A stretch of 64,000 nt of DNA, from the NCBI RefSeq assembly GCF_000423025.1, contig NZ_AUHE01000009.1:62001-126000 (forward strand), read 5' to 3'. Below are positions 28,569 through 37,104 of this stretch, piece after piece. The notes under the pieces were generated by a model that saw only the letters and a program-made list of their open reading frames with translations, had not been told where the DNA came from and made no database searches. Source of the DNA: Gordonia shandongensis DSM 45094 (GTDB taxonomy: Bacteria > Actinomycetota > Actinomycetes > Mycobacteriales > Mycobacteriaceae). The position numbers were made by a program, and so were the translations under genes. Position 1 is the stretch's first letter. Each line of letters starts with the position of its first letter.

Positions 28569-28600
28569 GGTGTGCCTCCGTGGATCTCGGGGTGTGGGGG

Positions 28601-28663
28601 TCGGGGGTGGGAGTCGGGGGTGGGAGTCGGGGGTGGGAGTCGGGGGTGGGAGTCGGGGTGGAG
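28601..28663. repeat. 13-bp G-rich tandem repeat between citE and fadD
   Basis: TCGGGGGTGGGAG is repeated four times exactly (28601-28652) followed by a degenerate partial fifth. It fills over half of the 109-nt intercistronic gap. On the plus strand it offers many G-runs (potential G-quadruplex); the operon mRNA carries the C-rich complement. Confidence 0.9.
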
Positions 28664-28677
28664 CTTCCGAGTGATCG

Positions 28678-29547
28678 TCAGGAGCCGGCGACGGCCCTGG
28701 TCAGTATCGCGCGGGCCTGCGCGATCACCGGGCCGTCGATCATCTGACCGTCGAGGGCGAAGACGCCGCCGTCGTGGGCCTCGGCGCCCTCGACCACCCG
28801 GTGCGCCCACGCCACGCGGTCGGCGGACGGGGCGTAGCCGGCGCGGATGTGCTCCACCTGGCTCGGGTGGATGCAGGCCGTGGCGGTGTAGCCCTGTGCG
28901 ACGGCGTCGCGGACCTCGGCGACCAGCCCGTCGACGTCGGCGATGTCGATGTGGACGGCGTCGATCGCCGCCGTGCCGAATGCCGCCGCCGCGAGCCGCA
29001 CTCGCGCTCGCACGTGCCGCGCCACGTCACGGTAGCGACCGGGGTGCGCCTCGTCGTCGCCGAAGCGGCTCGACGTGCCGCCCATCCCCGCCGCGAGGTC
29101 CTCGGCGCCCCACATCAGTCCGACGCAGTTGGGGGCGGCCGCGATCTCCTCGACGCGGACGGCGCCCAGGGGTGTCTCGATGAGCGCGATCGTCGGGATC
29201 CCGTGTCCGGTGATCTCGTCGGCGCTCTGGACCTTGGCCTGCATGACGGTCCGGTACCCGGTGTGCGCGACGGCCTCGAGGTCGAGGGGATGCTCGGGCG
29301 AATCGGCGGGGTTGATCCGCACGATCACCCGGTCGGCGTCCACCGGTGTGGCGATCAGCGAATCGCGCGCCGCCGCCTTGTCGGCCGGTGCCACCGCGTC
29401 CTCCAGGTCGAGGATCACCACATCCGCGCGGTCGAGGGCTTTGCCGTAGCGTTCGGGCCGGTCGGCGGGGCAGAACAGCAGTGCCGGACCGGCCGGAGTC
29501 CATCCGGGTTGCGGATCGGTGGGGGTCGTCTCGCCGGTCATCGTCAC
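28678..29547 (-). CDS. CitE-like HpcH/HpaI aldolase family lyase (Rv2498c-like)
   Basis: 289-residue TIM-barrel CoA-ester lyase. Motifs: FCPADRPERYGKAL, the metal-site VILDLEDAVAP, RINP, ALIETPLG, MWGAEDLAAGMGG and CIHPSQVEHI. The M. tuberculosis homologue Rv2498c cleaves citramalyl-CoA and an HMG-CoA stereoisomer in itaconate and leucine breakdown. Its place between the MaoC hydratase and acetoacetate activation fits HMG-CoA cleavage to acetyl-CoA and acetoacetate. GTG 29547 overlaps the maoC stop by GTGA and has GGAGG 7 nt upstream; ATG 29541 is less well spaced. Confidence 0.9.
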   Translation of the reverse strand: MTMTGETTPTDPQPGWTPAGPALLFCPADRPERYGKALDRADVVILDLEDAVAPADKAAARDSLIATPVDADRVIVRINPADSPEHPLDLEAVAHTGYRTVMQAKVQSADEITGHGIPTIALIETPLGAVRVEEIAAAPNCVGLMWGAEDLAAGMGGTSSRFGDDEAHPGRYRDVARHVRARVRLAAAAFGTAAIDAVHIDIADVDGLVAEVRDAVAQGYTATACIHPSQVEHIRAGYAPSADRVAWAHRVVEGAEAHDGGVFALDGQMIDGPVIAQARAILTRAVAGS

Positions 29548-30044
29548 TCGTCTCCCTCCGGGCGCACACGGACGAGGGTGGATCGCGACGCCCGCGCGAC
29601 GATCACACCGTTCTGGTTGCGGCCGATGTGGGTGAGGTCGATGATCCCCTCGCCGGGACGCGACTTCGAGAGCCGCGCGCCCGTGCACTCGGTCTCGCCG
29701 TACAGGGTGTCACCGGCGAACATCGGTGCGGGGAAGGCGATCTCGTGGAATCCGAGGTTGGCCACCAGCGTCCCCTGGGTCAGCTGGGCCACCGACAGGC
29801 CGACGATCGTCGAGAGGGTGAGCATGGAGTTCACCAGGCGCTGTCCGTCGAATCCCGGTTGGGTCGCCGACCACGCGGCATCCAGGTGGAGCGCCTGGGT
29901 GTTCATCGTCAGTGTCGTGAACAGGACGTTGTCGGCCTCGGTGATGGTGCGGCCCGGCCGATGCTCGTAGACGGCGCCGATCTCGAACTCCTCGAACCAG
30001 AGTCCCCGCTGGGTGATCCGCTTCGCGGCGGTGTCCGCGCTCAT
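29544..30044 (-). CDS. MaoC-family hydratase (Rv2499c-like)
   Basis: 166-residue hot-dog-fold (R)-specific enoyl-CoA hydratase. FEEFEIGAVYEHRPGRTITEADN contains the expected catalytic region, with FTTLTMNTQALHLD carrying the Asp/His-type pair segment. In this operon it would hydrate 3-methylglutaconyl-CoA, or itaconyl-CoA as described for the Rv2499c route. It overlaps fadE by ATGA and citE by GTGA, so it is tightly co-translated. Confidence 0.9.
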   Translation of the reverse strand: MSADTAAKRITQRGLWFEEFEIGAVYEHRPGRTITEADNVLFTTLTMNTQALHLDAAWSATQPGFDGQRLVNSMLTLSTIVGLSVAQLTQGTLVANLGFHEIAFPAPMFAGDTLYGETECTGARLSKSRPGEGIIDLTHIGRNQNGVIVARASRSTLVRVRPEGDE

Positions 30045-31186
30045 GCCGGCAGTCCCAGCGCGCGGGCGATCAGCATGAGCTGTACCTCGGTGGTGCCCTC
30101 GCCGATCTCGAGGATCTTCGAGTCACGGTAGTGGCGCGAGACGAGATACTCGTTCATGAAGCCGTAACCGCCGTGGATCTGCGTGCCCATCCGGGCGTTG
30201 TCCATCGCAGCCTCCGACGACACCATCTTGGCGATGGACGCCTCCTTCTTGAAGGGTTTGCCCGCCAGCATCTTGGCGGCGGCGTCGTAGTACGCCATCC
30301 GCGCCACGTGGGCCCGCGCCTCCATCCGTGCGATCGCGAACGACACCGACTGGTATTCGGCGATCGGCTTGCCGAACGACTTGCGTTCGCGGGCGTACTG
30401 CACGCACGCGTCGACGCACCCCTGTGCGACGCCCGTGGCCAGTCCGGCGATCGCGATGCGGCCCTCGTCGAGGATCGACAGGAAGTTGGCGTATCCGCGG
30501 CCTCGTTCGCCGAGGAGGTTCTCCCGGGGCACGCGGGCGTCGGAGAAGCTCAGCGGGTGGGTGTCCGAGGCGTGCCAGCCGACCTTGTCGTAGGCGGGTT
30601 CGGCGACGAACCCCGGGGTGTCGGACGGGACGATGATCGTCGAGATCTCCTTGCGGTCGCCCGCCGCGCCGGTGACGGCGGTGACGGTGACCAGCGATGT
30701 GATGTCGGTTCCCGAGTTGGTGATGAACTGCTTGGCGCCGTTGAGGACCCAGCTGTCACCGTCTTCGCGCGCGGTGGTCGCGGTCGCACCGGCGTCCGAC
30801 CCCGCTCCGGGTTCGGTGAGACCGAACCCGGCGAGCGCCCGGCCCGCGAGGAGGTCGGGAAGCCAACGCTGTTTCTGCTCGTCGGTGCCGAACCGGTAGA
30901 TGGGCATGGCGCCGAGCCCCACGCCGGCTTCGAGGGTGATCGCCACGGACTGGTCGACCTTGCCGAGTTCCTCCAACGCCAGCGCGAGCGCGAAGTAGTC
31001 ACCGCCCATACCGCCGTACTCTTCCGGGAACGGCAGCCCGAACAGTCCCATCTGCCCCATCTGGGCGACGACCTCGTACGGGAAGGTCTTCTCCCGATCG
31101 TGCTGCGCCGAGACGGGGGCCACCACCTGCTGGGCGAAGTCGCGGACGCTGTCGACCAGGTCGGTGTATTCCTGCGTCAATTCCAT
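30041..31186 (-). CDS. Acyl-CoA dehydrogenase (FadE19-like) of the leucine operon
   Basis: 381-residue flavin dehydrogenase with LTEPGAGSDAG, RKSFGKPIAEYQ and the C-terminal RDSKILEIGEGTTEVQ. The catalytic base is the glutamate of IGEGT (E363), the medium/short-chain position. The site used by true isovaleryl-CoA dehydrogenases (Glu in a DLER-like segment) is glycine here (LDEGR). So despite the operon, a 2-methyl-branched or short straight acyl-CoA may be handled as well as, or instead of, isovaleryl-CoA. ATG 31186 lies 68 nt after accA1. Confidence 0.9.
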   Translation of the reverse strand: MELTQEYTDLVDSVRDFAQQVVAPVSAQHDREKTFPYEVVAQMGQMGLFGLPFPEEYGGMGGDYFALALALEELGKVDQSVAITLEAGVGLGAMPIYRFGTDEQKQRWLPDLLAGRALAGFGLTEPGAGSDAGATATTAREDGDSWVLNGAKQFITNSGTDITSLVTVTAVTGAAGDRKEISTIIVPSDTPGFVAEPAYDKVGWHASDTHPLSFSDARVPRENLLGERGRGYANFLSILDEGRIAIAGLATGVAQGCVDACVQYARERKSFGKPIAEYQSVSFAIARMEARAHVARMAYYDAAAKMLAGKPFKKEASIAKMVSSEAAMDNARMGTQIHGGYGFMNEYLVSRHYRDSKILEIGEGTTEVQLMLIARALGLPA

Positions 31187-31254
31187 GAGAGTGAGAGTTC
31201 CTTCGTCGAGTTCGTGCGTGTGTGTGCGGGCCCGGCGGCGTGCGGGCCCGGCTC

Positions 31255-33336
31255 CTACTGATCTGGGCCGGTCGGATCTGGGTCGGTCGGATCTGGCGCG
31301 ACGACTTGCGCGAGGACCTGCTGCGCGTCGACCTTGTCGCCGACTCGGACCTTCACGGTCGCCGTGCCGTCGATCGGCGCGCGGAGAGTGTGCTCCATCT
31401 TCATCGCCTCCACCACGACCAATGCGTCGGACGCCGTCACGGCGGCGCCGTCGGTTCCGGGCACCGCGACGACGGTCCCCGGCATGGGGCTGACGACGTC
31501 GCCCACCGCGTCCCCCTCATCGTGCTGTGTCAGCGCTCGCGCCGTGTGCAGAATCCACGTTCCCGGATCGCCGGCCACCCAGCGTCGGCCGTCGTCGTCG
31601 GCCCGGACGGCCCACCGCCGCCGCCGACCCTCGACCATCAGGTCGAAGACGCCCGCATCGGGGGTCGGGCGCAGGACGACGCTCGACGTCCACGGGGTGT
31701 TCCCGCCGTCCTCGGCGGCCGGGGCGTTTCCCCCGTCCTCGGTGCGCACCGTCACGTCGGCCGCGAGCCGGGCGGTGTCGGCGGCGGTGATCTGCGCCGA
31801 CACGGTGTAGCGATGCCCGGCAGACACCAGTCGGGTGACGACCGGGGACGGGGCGCCGATCCGGAACCCCAGTGCCGACGACCACAGGTCGTCGGGGTCG
31901 CCGAGTCGCAGTCCGCCGAGCGCACCCGCGACGAGGGCCTCGGGTCCCGGCGGCGGCGCGCTGTAGTCCACGGCGATCCGGTCGAGCAGCTCGGTGTCGA
32001 GGTCCGCCGTCCGCACGGACTGCTGGGCGATCACATACCGGCAGAAGTCGATGTTGGTCACGACGCCGAGCAGACGCGTACCCGACAGCGCCTCCTCCAG
32101 TCGGTCGAGAGCCTCGTCGCGGTCGGTGCCGTAGGTGATGACCTTCGCCAGCATCGGGTCGTAGTCGCTGCCGATCACCGACCCCTCGGCGATGCCGCTG
32201 TCGATGCGGACGCCCGTGCCGGTCCGCGGCCACGAGAGCCGCTCCACGGTGCCGCCGGTCGGGAGGAAGCCCTGCCCCGGGTCCTCCGCGTACACGCGGG
32301 CCTCGAAGGCGTGACCGGTGAGGACGATGTCGTCCTGGGTGAGCGACAGCGGCTCGCCGCGGGCGATGCGCACCTGCTGCTCCACCAGGTCGACGCCCGT
32401 CACCAGTTCGGTGACCGGATGCTCCACCTGCAGCCGCGTGTTCATCTCCATGAAGAAGAACTCATCGGGACGCACCGCCGAGACGATGAACTCGACGGTG
32501 CCCGCGCCCGTGTAACCGACGCTGCGCGCGGCATCGCACGCCGCCTCGCCGATGCGGGCCCGGGTGGCCTCGTCGAGCAGTGCCGACGGCGCCTCCTCGA
32601 TGACCTTCTGGTGTCTGCGCTGCAGTGAGCATTCGCGTTCGCCGAGGTGGATGACGTTTCCGTGCTGGTCGGCGAGGATCTGCACCTCGATGTGGCGCGG
32701 AGTGAGGACGAAGTGCTCGATGAACAGGGTGTCGTCGCCGAACGCCGACGACGCCTCGCGGCGGGCCGTCACCAGGGCTTCGGCCAGGTCGGACGGGTCG
32801 TCGACGCGGTGCATGCCCTTACCGCCGCCGCCCGCGCTGGGCTTGATGAGCACGGGGAAGCCGACCCCCTGCGCGCCGTCGACGAGCTCTGCGTCGCTCA
32901 GCCCCGGTCGCGAGATGCCCGGCACCACCGGAACGTCCCGCCGGGTGACGGCCTCGCGCGCGGTGATCTTGTCGCCCATCGTGGCGATGGCCTCGGCGGG
33001 CGGCCCGATGAAGACGATGCCCGCCTCGGCGAGGGCCGCGGCGAACTGCTGGTTCTCCGAGAGGAAGCCGTACCCGGGGTGGACGGCGTCGGCGCCGGTG
33101 ATCCGTGCGGCCTCCACCACGGCGTCGATTCTCAGGTAGCTCTCGGTGGCCGCCGCCGGGCCGATCCGGACCGCTTCGTCGGCCATGAGGACGTGCGGGG
33201 CGTCCGCGTCGGCGTCGGAGTACACGGCGACGGATTTGATGCCCATCGTGTGGAGCGTGCTCATCACCCGGCAGGCGATCTCGCCGCGGTTGGCGACGAG
33301 GACTTTCCGCAGGGTGGTCGTCTCGATCTGATTCAT
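31255..33336 (-). CDS. accA1: Biotin-dependent acyl-CoA carboxylase alpha subunit (methylcrotonyl-CoA carboxylase type)
   Basis: 693 residues. The biotin carboxylase domain (residues ~8-450) has [27 protein letters not shown] and [15 protein letters not shown] variable BT-like linker follows, then the biotinyl domain with EAMKM; Lys646 is the biotin site. With the accD1 product it would carboxylate 3-methylcrotonyl-CoA in leucine catabolism, as AccA1-AccD1 do in M. tuberculosis. The C-terminus ends in a [11 protein letters not shown] repeat tail. It lies 13 nt after accD1. Confidence 0.93.
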   Translation of the reverse strand: MNQIETTTLRKVLVANRGEIACRVMSTLHTMGIKSVAVYSDADADAPHVLMADEAVRIGPAAATESYLRIDAVVEAARITGADAVHPGYGFLSENQQFAAALAEAGIVFIGPPAEAIATMGDKITAREAVTRRDVPVVPGISRPGLSDAELVDGAQGVGFPVLIKPSAGGGGKGMHRVDDPSDLAEALVTARREASSAFGDDTLFIEHFVLTPRHIEVQILADQHGNVIHLGERECSLQRRHQKVIEEAPSALLDEATRARIGEAACDAARSVGYTGAGTVEFIVSAVRPDEFFFMEMNTRLQVEHPVTELVTGVDLVEQQVRIARGEPLSLTQDDIVLTGHAFEARVYAEDPGQGFLPTGGTVERLSWPRTGTGVRIDSGIAEGSVIGSDYDPMLAKVITYGTDRDEALDRLEEALSGTRLLGVVTNIDFCRYVIAQQSVRTADLDTELLDRIAVDYSAPPPGPEALVAGALGGLRLGDPDDLWSSALGFRIGAPSPVVTRLVSAGHRYTVSAQITAADTARLAADVTVRTEDGGNAPAAEDGGNTPWTSSVVLRPTPDAGVFDLMVEGRRRRWAVRADDDGRRWVAGDPGTWILHTARALTQHDEGDAVGDVVSPMPGTVVAVPGTDGAAVTASDALVVVEAMKMEHTLRAPIDGTATVKVRVGDKVDAQQVLAQVVAPDPTDPDPTGPDQ

Positions 33337-33349
33337 CTGTGTTCGCCTC

Positions 33350-34906
33350 TCACATCCGGAAGACGCCGTAGCCGGGATCGGCGAGCGGTGCGTACCGGCA
33401 GGACTCCAATGCCAGGCCGAGCACCGTGCGGGTGTCGGCGGGGTCGATGATGCCGTCGTCCCACAGCCGGGCCGTGGAGTAGTAGGCGTCGGACTGCTCC
33501 TCGAACTGCTCGCGGATCGGCTCCTTGAACGCCTCCTCGTCGGCTTCCGACCAGGTGTCGCCCGACCTCTCGACGCCGCGCCGCCGGACGGTGGCGAGGG
33601 TGTCTGCGGCCTGCGGCCCGCCCATCACCGAGATGCGGGCGTTGGGCCACATCCACAGGAAGCGCGGGGAGTAGGCGCGGCCACACATCGAGTAGTTGCC
33701 GGCACCGAACGAGCCGCCGATCATCACCGTGAGCTTGGGGACGCGGGCACAGGCGACGGCGTTGACCATCTTGGCACCGTTCTTGGCGATGCCGCCCTCC
33801 TCGTACTGCCGACCGACCATGAAGCCGGTGATGTTCTGCAGGAAGATCAGCGGGATGCGGCGCTGGTCGCAGAGTTCGATGAAGTGGGCGCCCTTGAGCG
33901 CCGACTCGCTGAACAGGACCCCGTTGTTGGCGATGAAGCCGACGGGGTGCCCGTGGAGCGTCGCGAACGCGGTCACCAGCGACGTCCCGTATCCGGCCTT
34001 GAACTCGGTGAACCGGCCGCCGTCGGACAGGATCTCGATGACCTCGCGCACGTCGTACGGGATCCGCGGGTCGGTGGGGACGACGTCGTACAGGTCGCTC
34101 TGGTCGCGGGTCGGCGCCACGGTGGGGGTGGTCTCCCACTGCGCGGGTTCGCGCGGCCCGAGGGTGGCGATGATCTCCCGCACCTTGGCCAGGGCCTGCT
34201 CGTCGTTGTCGACCAGGTGGTCGGTCACGCCGGAGACGGTGGAGTGCATGGTCCCGCCCCCGAGGTCTTCGGCGGTCACGTCCTCCCCGGTGGCGGCCTT
34301 CACCAGCGGCGGCCCCGCCAGGAAGATCGTTCCCTGGTTCCGGACGATGACGTTCTCGTCGCTCATCGCGGGGACGTATGCGCCGCCGGCGGTCGAGGAT
34401 CCCAGCACCGCCGAGATCTGCGGGATGCCCGCGGCGCTCATCGTGGCCTGGTTGTAGAAGATCCGGCCGAAGTGCTCGCGATCGGGGAAGACCTCGTCCT
34501 GGTTGAGGAGCATGGCGCCGCCGGAGTCGACCAGGTAGATGCACGGGAGCCGGTTCTGTCCGGCGATCTCCTGGGCGCGCAGATGCTTCTTGACGGTCAT
34601 CGGATAGTAGGTGCCGCCGGAGACGGTGGCGTCGTTGGCGACGATCATGCATTCGCGTCCGTGGATGCGACCGATGCCGGCGACCACACCCGCGCTGGGC
34701 GCCTTGTCGTCGTACATGCCGTGTGCGGCCAGCGGCGCCACCTCCAGGAACGGCGATCCCGGGTCGATCAGCGCGTCGATCCGCTCCCGCGGGAGCAGCT
34801 TGCCCCGTTCGGCGTGACGCGCTCTGGCCTTCTCGCCGCCGCCGACGGCGGCGACGCGAAGGCGTTCGCGAAGCTCTGCGACATTCGTCCGGTGCTGTGA
34901 ACTCAC
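33350..34906 (-). CDS. accD1: Acyl-CoA carboxylase beta subunit (methylcrotonyl-CoA carboxylase type)
   Basis: 518-residue carboxyltransferase with the two crotonase-like domains. The N half has [17 protein letters not shown] and [12 protein letters not shown]; the C half has [15 protein letters not shown] and [16 protein letters not shown]. It transfers CO2 from biotin on AccA1 to methylcrotonyl-CoA. GTG 34906 is preceded by AAGGGG and by the palindromic operator at 34918-34937. First structural gene of the operon. Confidence 0.93.
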   Translation of the reverse strand: MSSQHRTNVAELRERLRVAAVGGGEKARARHAERGKLLPRERIDALIDPGSPFLEVAPLAAHGMYDDKAPSAGVVAGIGRIHGRECMIVANDATVSGGTYYPMTVKKHLRAQEIAGQNRLPCIYLVDSGGAMLLNQDEVFPDREHFGRIFYNQATMSAAGIPQISAVLGSSTAGGAYVPAMSDENVIVRNQGTIFLAGPPLVKAATGEDVTAEDLGGGTMHSTVSGVTDHLVDNDEQALAKVREIIATLGPREPAQWETTPTVAPTRDQSDLYDVVPTDPRIPYDVREVIEILSDGGRFTEFKAGYGTSLVTAFATLHGHPVGFIANNGVLFSESALKGAHFIELCDQRRIPLIFLQNITGFMVGRQYEEGGIAKNGAKMVNAVACARVPKLTVMIGGSFGAGNYSMCGRAYSPRFLWMWPNARISVMGGPQAADTLATVRRRGVERSGDTWSEADEEAFKEPIREQFEEQSDAYYSTARLWDDGIIDPADTRTVLGLALESCRYAPLADPGYGVFRM

Positions 34907-34917
34907 CCCGGCCCCTT

Positions 34918-34937
34918 CAGTTAAGGAACATTAACTG
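34918..34937. promoter_or_regulatory. Palindromic operator upstream of accD1
   Basis: CAGTTAA-GGAACA-TTAACTG: perfect 7-bp arms, 6-bp spacer, 20 bp overall, ending 11 nt before the accD1 start and lying in the 104-nt gap after tetR. It is the natural target for the adjacent TetR repressor. In M. tuberculosis the repressor of the equivalent operon is Rv2506 (BkaR). That this palindrome is its site is an inference. Confidence 0.75.
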
Positions 34938-35010
34938 AAATTGAGTGTAGGTGAGGACCCTCACATCGTCCAGCGTTCTGTCGAAACAACTCGGCGCCCG
35001 AGCACGGCCG

Positions 35011-35640
35011 TCAGCAGTCCAATGCAGCGAAAGCCATCCGCGGCAACAGATCCCGCAATCGATCGGGCGGAAAATCGGGAAGCCGCGGCGACGAGTTGAG
35101 CAAGCCGAACATCGCGTGCACCCGCACCCTGGCCTCCAGCGCCTCGAGCTCGACCCCCCGCTCCCGCGCATGGTCGAGCAGCACCCCCACCCAGGACTCC
35201 ACGTATCGGCGCTGCAGCGAACGGACCCGGTGCCGCGCCTGCGGCGACAGCGACCACAGGTCCCGATCCTGCACGCTGATCAGATCGGGTTTCGTCACGA
35301 GCTCGTCGATGTGGAAGTCGATGAGGCGACGCAGCACCTCGGTGGGATCACCGCCGGCATCGACGGCCGCGCGCCCGCCGTCGTGCAACCGCTCGGACAC
35401 CTCCAGCAGGATCTCGTCGATGAGATCGGACTTCGAGGCGAAGTGCCGATACATCGCCGGACCGCTGATACCCACCTCGGCGCCGATGTCCTCCAACCGC
35501 ACGCCGCTGTAGCCGCGCTGCGCGATCTGTCGGGCGGCCGCGGCCAGGATCTCGGCGCGGCGCGCGGCCTTCGCCTGCTCGCGCCGCGTGACCGGCCGAG
35601 GGTGCGTCGTCGGTCGGTTCCTATCGTCAGGTGGGTTCAT
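35011..35640 (-). CDS. TetR family regulator of the leucine/branched-chain operon
   Basis: 209 residues. The N-terminal helix-turn-helix (about residues 18-65) has ARQIAQRGYSGVRLEDIGAE and GISGPAMYRHFASK; a C-terminal helical ligand domain follows. Probably represses accD1 onward through the palindrome at 34918-34937 and responds to an acyl-CoA intermediate, as proposed for Rv2506. Unlike Rv2506, which is divergent, it is on the same strand as the operon. ATG 35640 overlaps the stop of an upstream mini-ORF. MTRREQ-like internal GTG starts are possible. Confidence 0.9.
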   Translation of the reverse strand: MNPPDDRNRPTTHPRPVTRREQAKAARRAEILAAAARQIAQRGYSGVRLEDIGAEVGISGPAMYRHFASKSDLIDEILLEVSERLHDGGRAAVDAGGDPTEVLRRLIDFHIDELVTKPDLISVQDRDLWSLSPQARHRVRSLQRRYVESWVGVLLDHARERGVELEALEARVRVHAMFGLLNSSPRLPDFPPDRLRDLLPRMAFAALDC

Positions 35641-35691
35641 GTCCTCGGGTGGGTCATGTCGTCGGGTGGGTCATGTCGTCGGGTGGATCAT
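35637..35691 (-). other. Three chained six-codon mini-ORFs leading into tetR (17-bp tandem repeat)
   Basis: On the minus strand ATG codons occur at 35691, 35674, 35657 and 35640 (tetR), spaced exactly 17 nt. The first three each read six codons to a TGA that overlaps the next ATG as ATGA: MIHPTT, MTHPTT and MTHPRT. The underlying DNA is a 17-bp tandem repeat. It may be a translational relay into tetR or only a by-product of repeat expansion. Confidence 0.6.
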
Positions 35692-35735
35692 GTAACCGTG
35701 GACTCTACCGCCGACCCGCCCACCGTCCGCCGAGG

Positions 35736-37073
35736 TCAGACGCGGACTCGACGGGCGAACGCGGGCTCCGGGTCGGCGGCGGCCCACCGCTGCAGCGCAC
35801 CGAGCACGTCGGCCAGCGTCGTCGCCACCTCGTCGATGATGCCGAGAGCCGCCAGATCGCGGACCCAGATGCTCTGGTCGGCCGCCATCTGCCCCGCGGC
35901 ATCGGTGTCGCCGTGCATGATGACGCTCGCCCCCTCCGGCGGCAGCGGCGACAACCACGCATCCGCCGCGCCCACGGTGTGATCGGCGGGGAACAGCGCC
36001 AGCGCCGCTCCCCCGGTTCCCTGGCCGAGCAGGATCGACAGCGTCGGCACGCCGACGGCGAGAAGCTCGGCCGTGCACAGTGCGATCTGTCGCGCCAGAC
36101 CGCGTTCCTCGGCGTCCACCGAGAGTTCTCCCCCGTCGGTGTCGATCACCGTCACCAGGGGCAGTCGCAGCCGTCGCGCCAGCGCGATGCCCCGACGGGC
36201 GATGCGCAGCTCGCCGACGGACACGGTCCGCCCGAGCGCCTGCTGGTGGCGGTCCTGCCCCACCACGACCATCGGCCGCCCCGCCGCCCGGCCGAACGCC
36301 ACCTGGACCGCGCCGTCGCCGATCAGCCGCACCGCGTCGAGGTGCCGACCGAGTTCGGCCAGACCGGGACGCCCCGAACGGCGCGTCGACTCCACGGCCT
36401 CCCACGCGGTGTGGACCTGCGCCGCCAACTCTCCGGCCGGCATCCGGCGCGCGGCCCCGGCGTCCGGGTCGACGGCCTCGAGCACGCGCGCCACCCGGCG
36501 CCCGAGGCCCGACGGGTCGATCAGATCGTCGACGACACCGAGACGATGCAGATTCTCGGAGGTCTGCACGCCCTCGGGAAAACGTTCGCCGTGAATCCCC
36601 TCGTACACCTTGGGGCCGAGGAAGCCGACGAGCGCATCGGGTTGCGCCCACGTCACGTCGCCCAGCGATCCCCACGACGCGAACACCCCACCGGTGGTGG
36701 GGTGCCGCAGATACACCAGGTAGAGGAGCCCCGCCTCGCGATGCGCCTCGACGGCCGCGGTGATCGCGGCCATCTGCAGGAAGGCCGGGGTGCCCTCCTG
36801 CATCCGGGTACCGCCCGAGGCCGGCATCGCCAACAGCGGCATCTCCCGCGTGGTCGCCCGCCGCACGGCCGAAACGATTCGGCGGCCGGCGACCGCCCCG
36901 ATGGATCCGCCGGCCACGCCGAACTCACTGACCACCAGGGCGATCCGCCGACCGCCGACACTCGCCGCTCCGGTCCGCACCGACTCGTCGTCGGCCGACC
37001 ACGGCTCCCAACTGCCTTCATCGATCACCGCGTCGAGCATCGCGCGGGCATCGAGTCGCTCCACACCGGTCAT
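35736..37073 (-). CDS. accD3: Acetyl/propionyl-CoA carboxylase carboxyltransferase-like protein (AccD3-like)
   Basis: 445 residues containing both carboxyltransferase halves in one chain. The beta-like half has GGSIGAVAGRRIV and PASGGTRMQEGTPAF; the alpha-like half has VIDTDGGELSVDAEERG and LLGQGTGGAALALFPAD. Resembles AccD3 (Rv0904c), whose substrate is not settled. ATG 37073 directly follows a 24-nt hairpin that includes the only purine-rich ribosome-binding candidate (GGGGC). Lies 32 nt behind a membrane protein gene, 45 nt before the mini-ORF chain. Confidence 0.85.
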   Translation of the reverse strand: MTGVERLDARAMLDAVIDEGSWEPWSADDESVRTGAASVGGRRIALVVSEFGVAGGSIGAVAGRRIVSAVRRATTREMPLLAMPASGGTRMQEGTPAFLQMAAITAAVEAHREAGLLYLVYLRHPTTGGVFASWGSLGDVTWAQPDALVGFLGPKVYEGIHGERFPEGVQTSENLHRLGVVDDLIDPSGLGRRVARVLEAVDPDAGAARRMPAGELAAQVHTAWEAVESTRRSGRPGLAELGRHLDAVRLIGDGAVQVAFGRAAGRPMVVVGQDRHQQALGRTVSVGELRIARRGIALARRLRLPLVTVIDTDGGELSVDAEERGLARQIALCTAELLAVGVPTLSILLGQGTGGAALALFPADHTVGAADAWLSPLPPEGASVIMHGDTDAAGQMAADQSIWVRDLAALGIIDEVATTLADVLGALQRWAAADPEPAFARRVRV

Positions 37074-37097
37074 GCCCCGATCATGCCTGATCGGGGC
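37074..37097 (-). promoter_or_regulatory. Hairpin abutting the accD3 start codon
   Basis: Perfect 10-bp arms (GCCCCGATCA 37074-37083, TGATCGGGGC 37088-37097) around a 4-nt loop, ending at the base before ATG 37073 and starting 8 nt after the upstream gene's stop. It can act as a terminator for the upstream gene, or hide the GGGG ribosome-binding segment of accD3 in its stem. Confidence 0.65.
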
Positions 37098-37104
37098 GAG
37101 CGCG

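Noticed and set aside
28601-28663. CRISPR-like array
   Set aside because: Thirteen-bp units are directly adjacent with no spacers; no cas genes. The same applies to the 25-bp array at 10621-10720.
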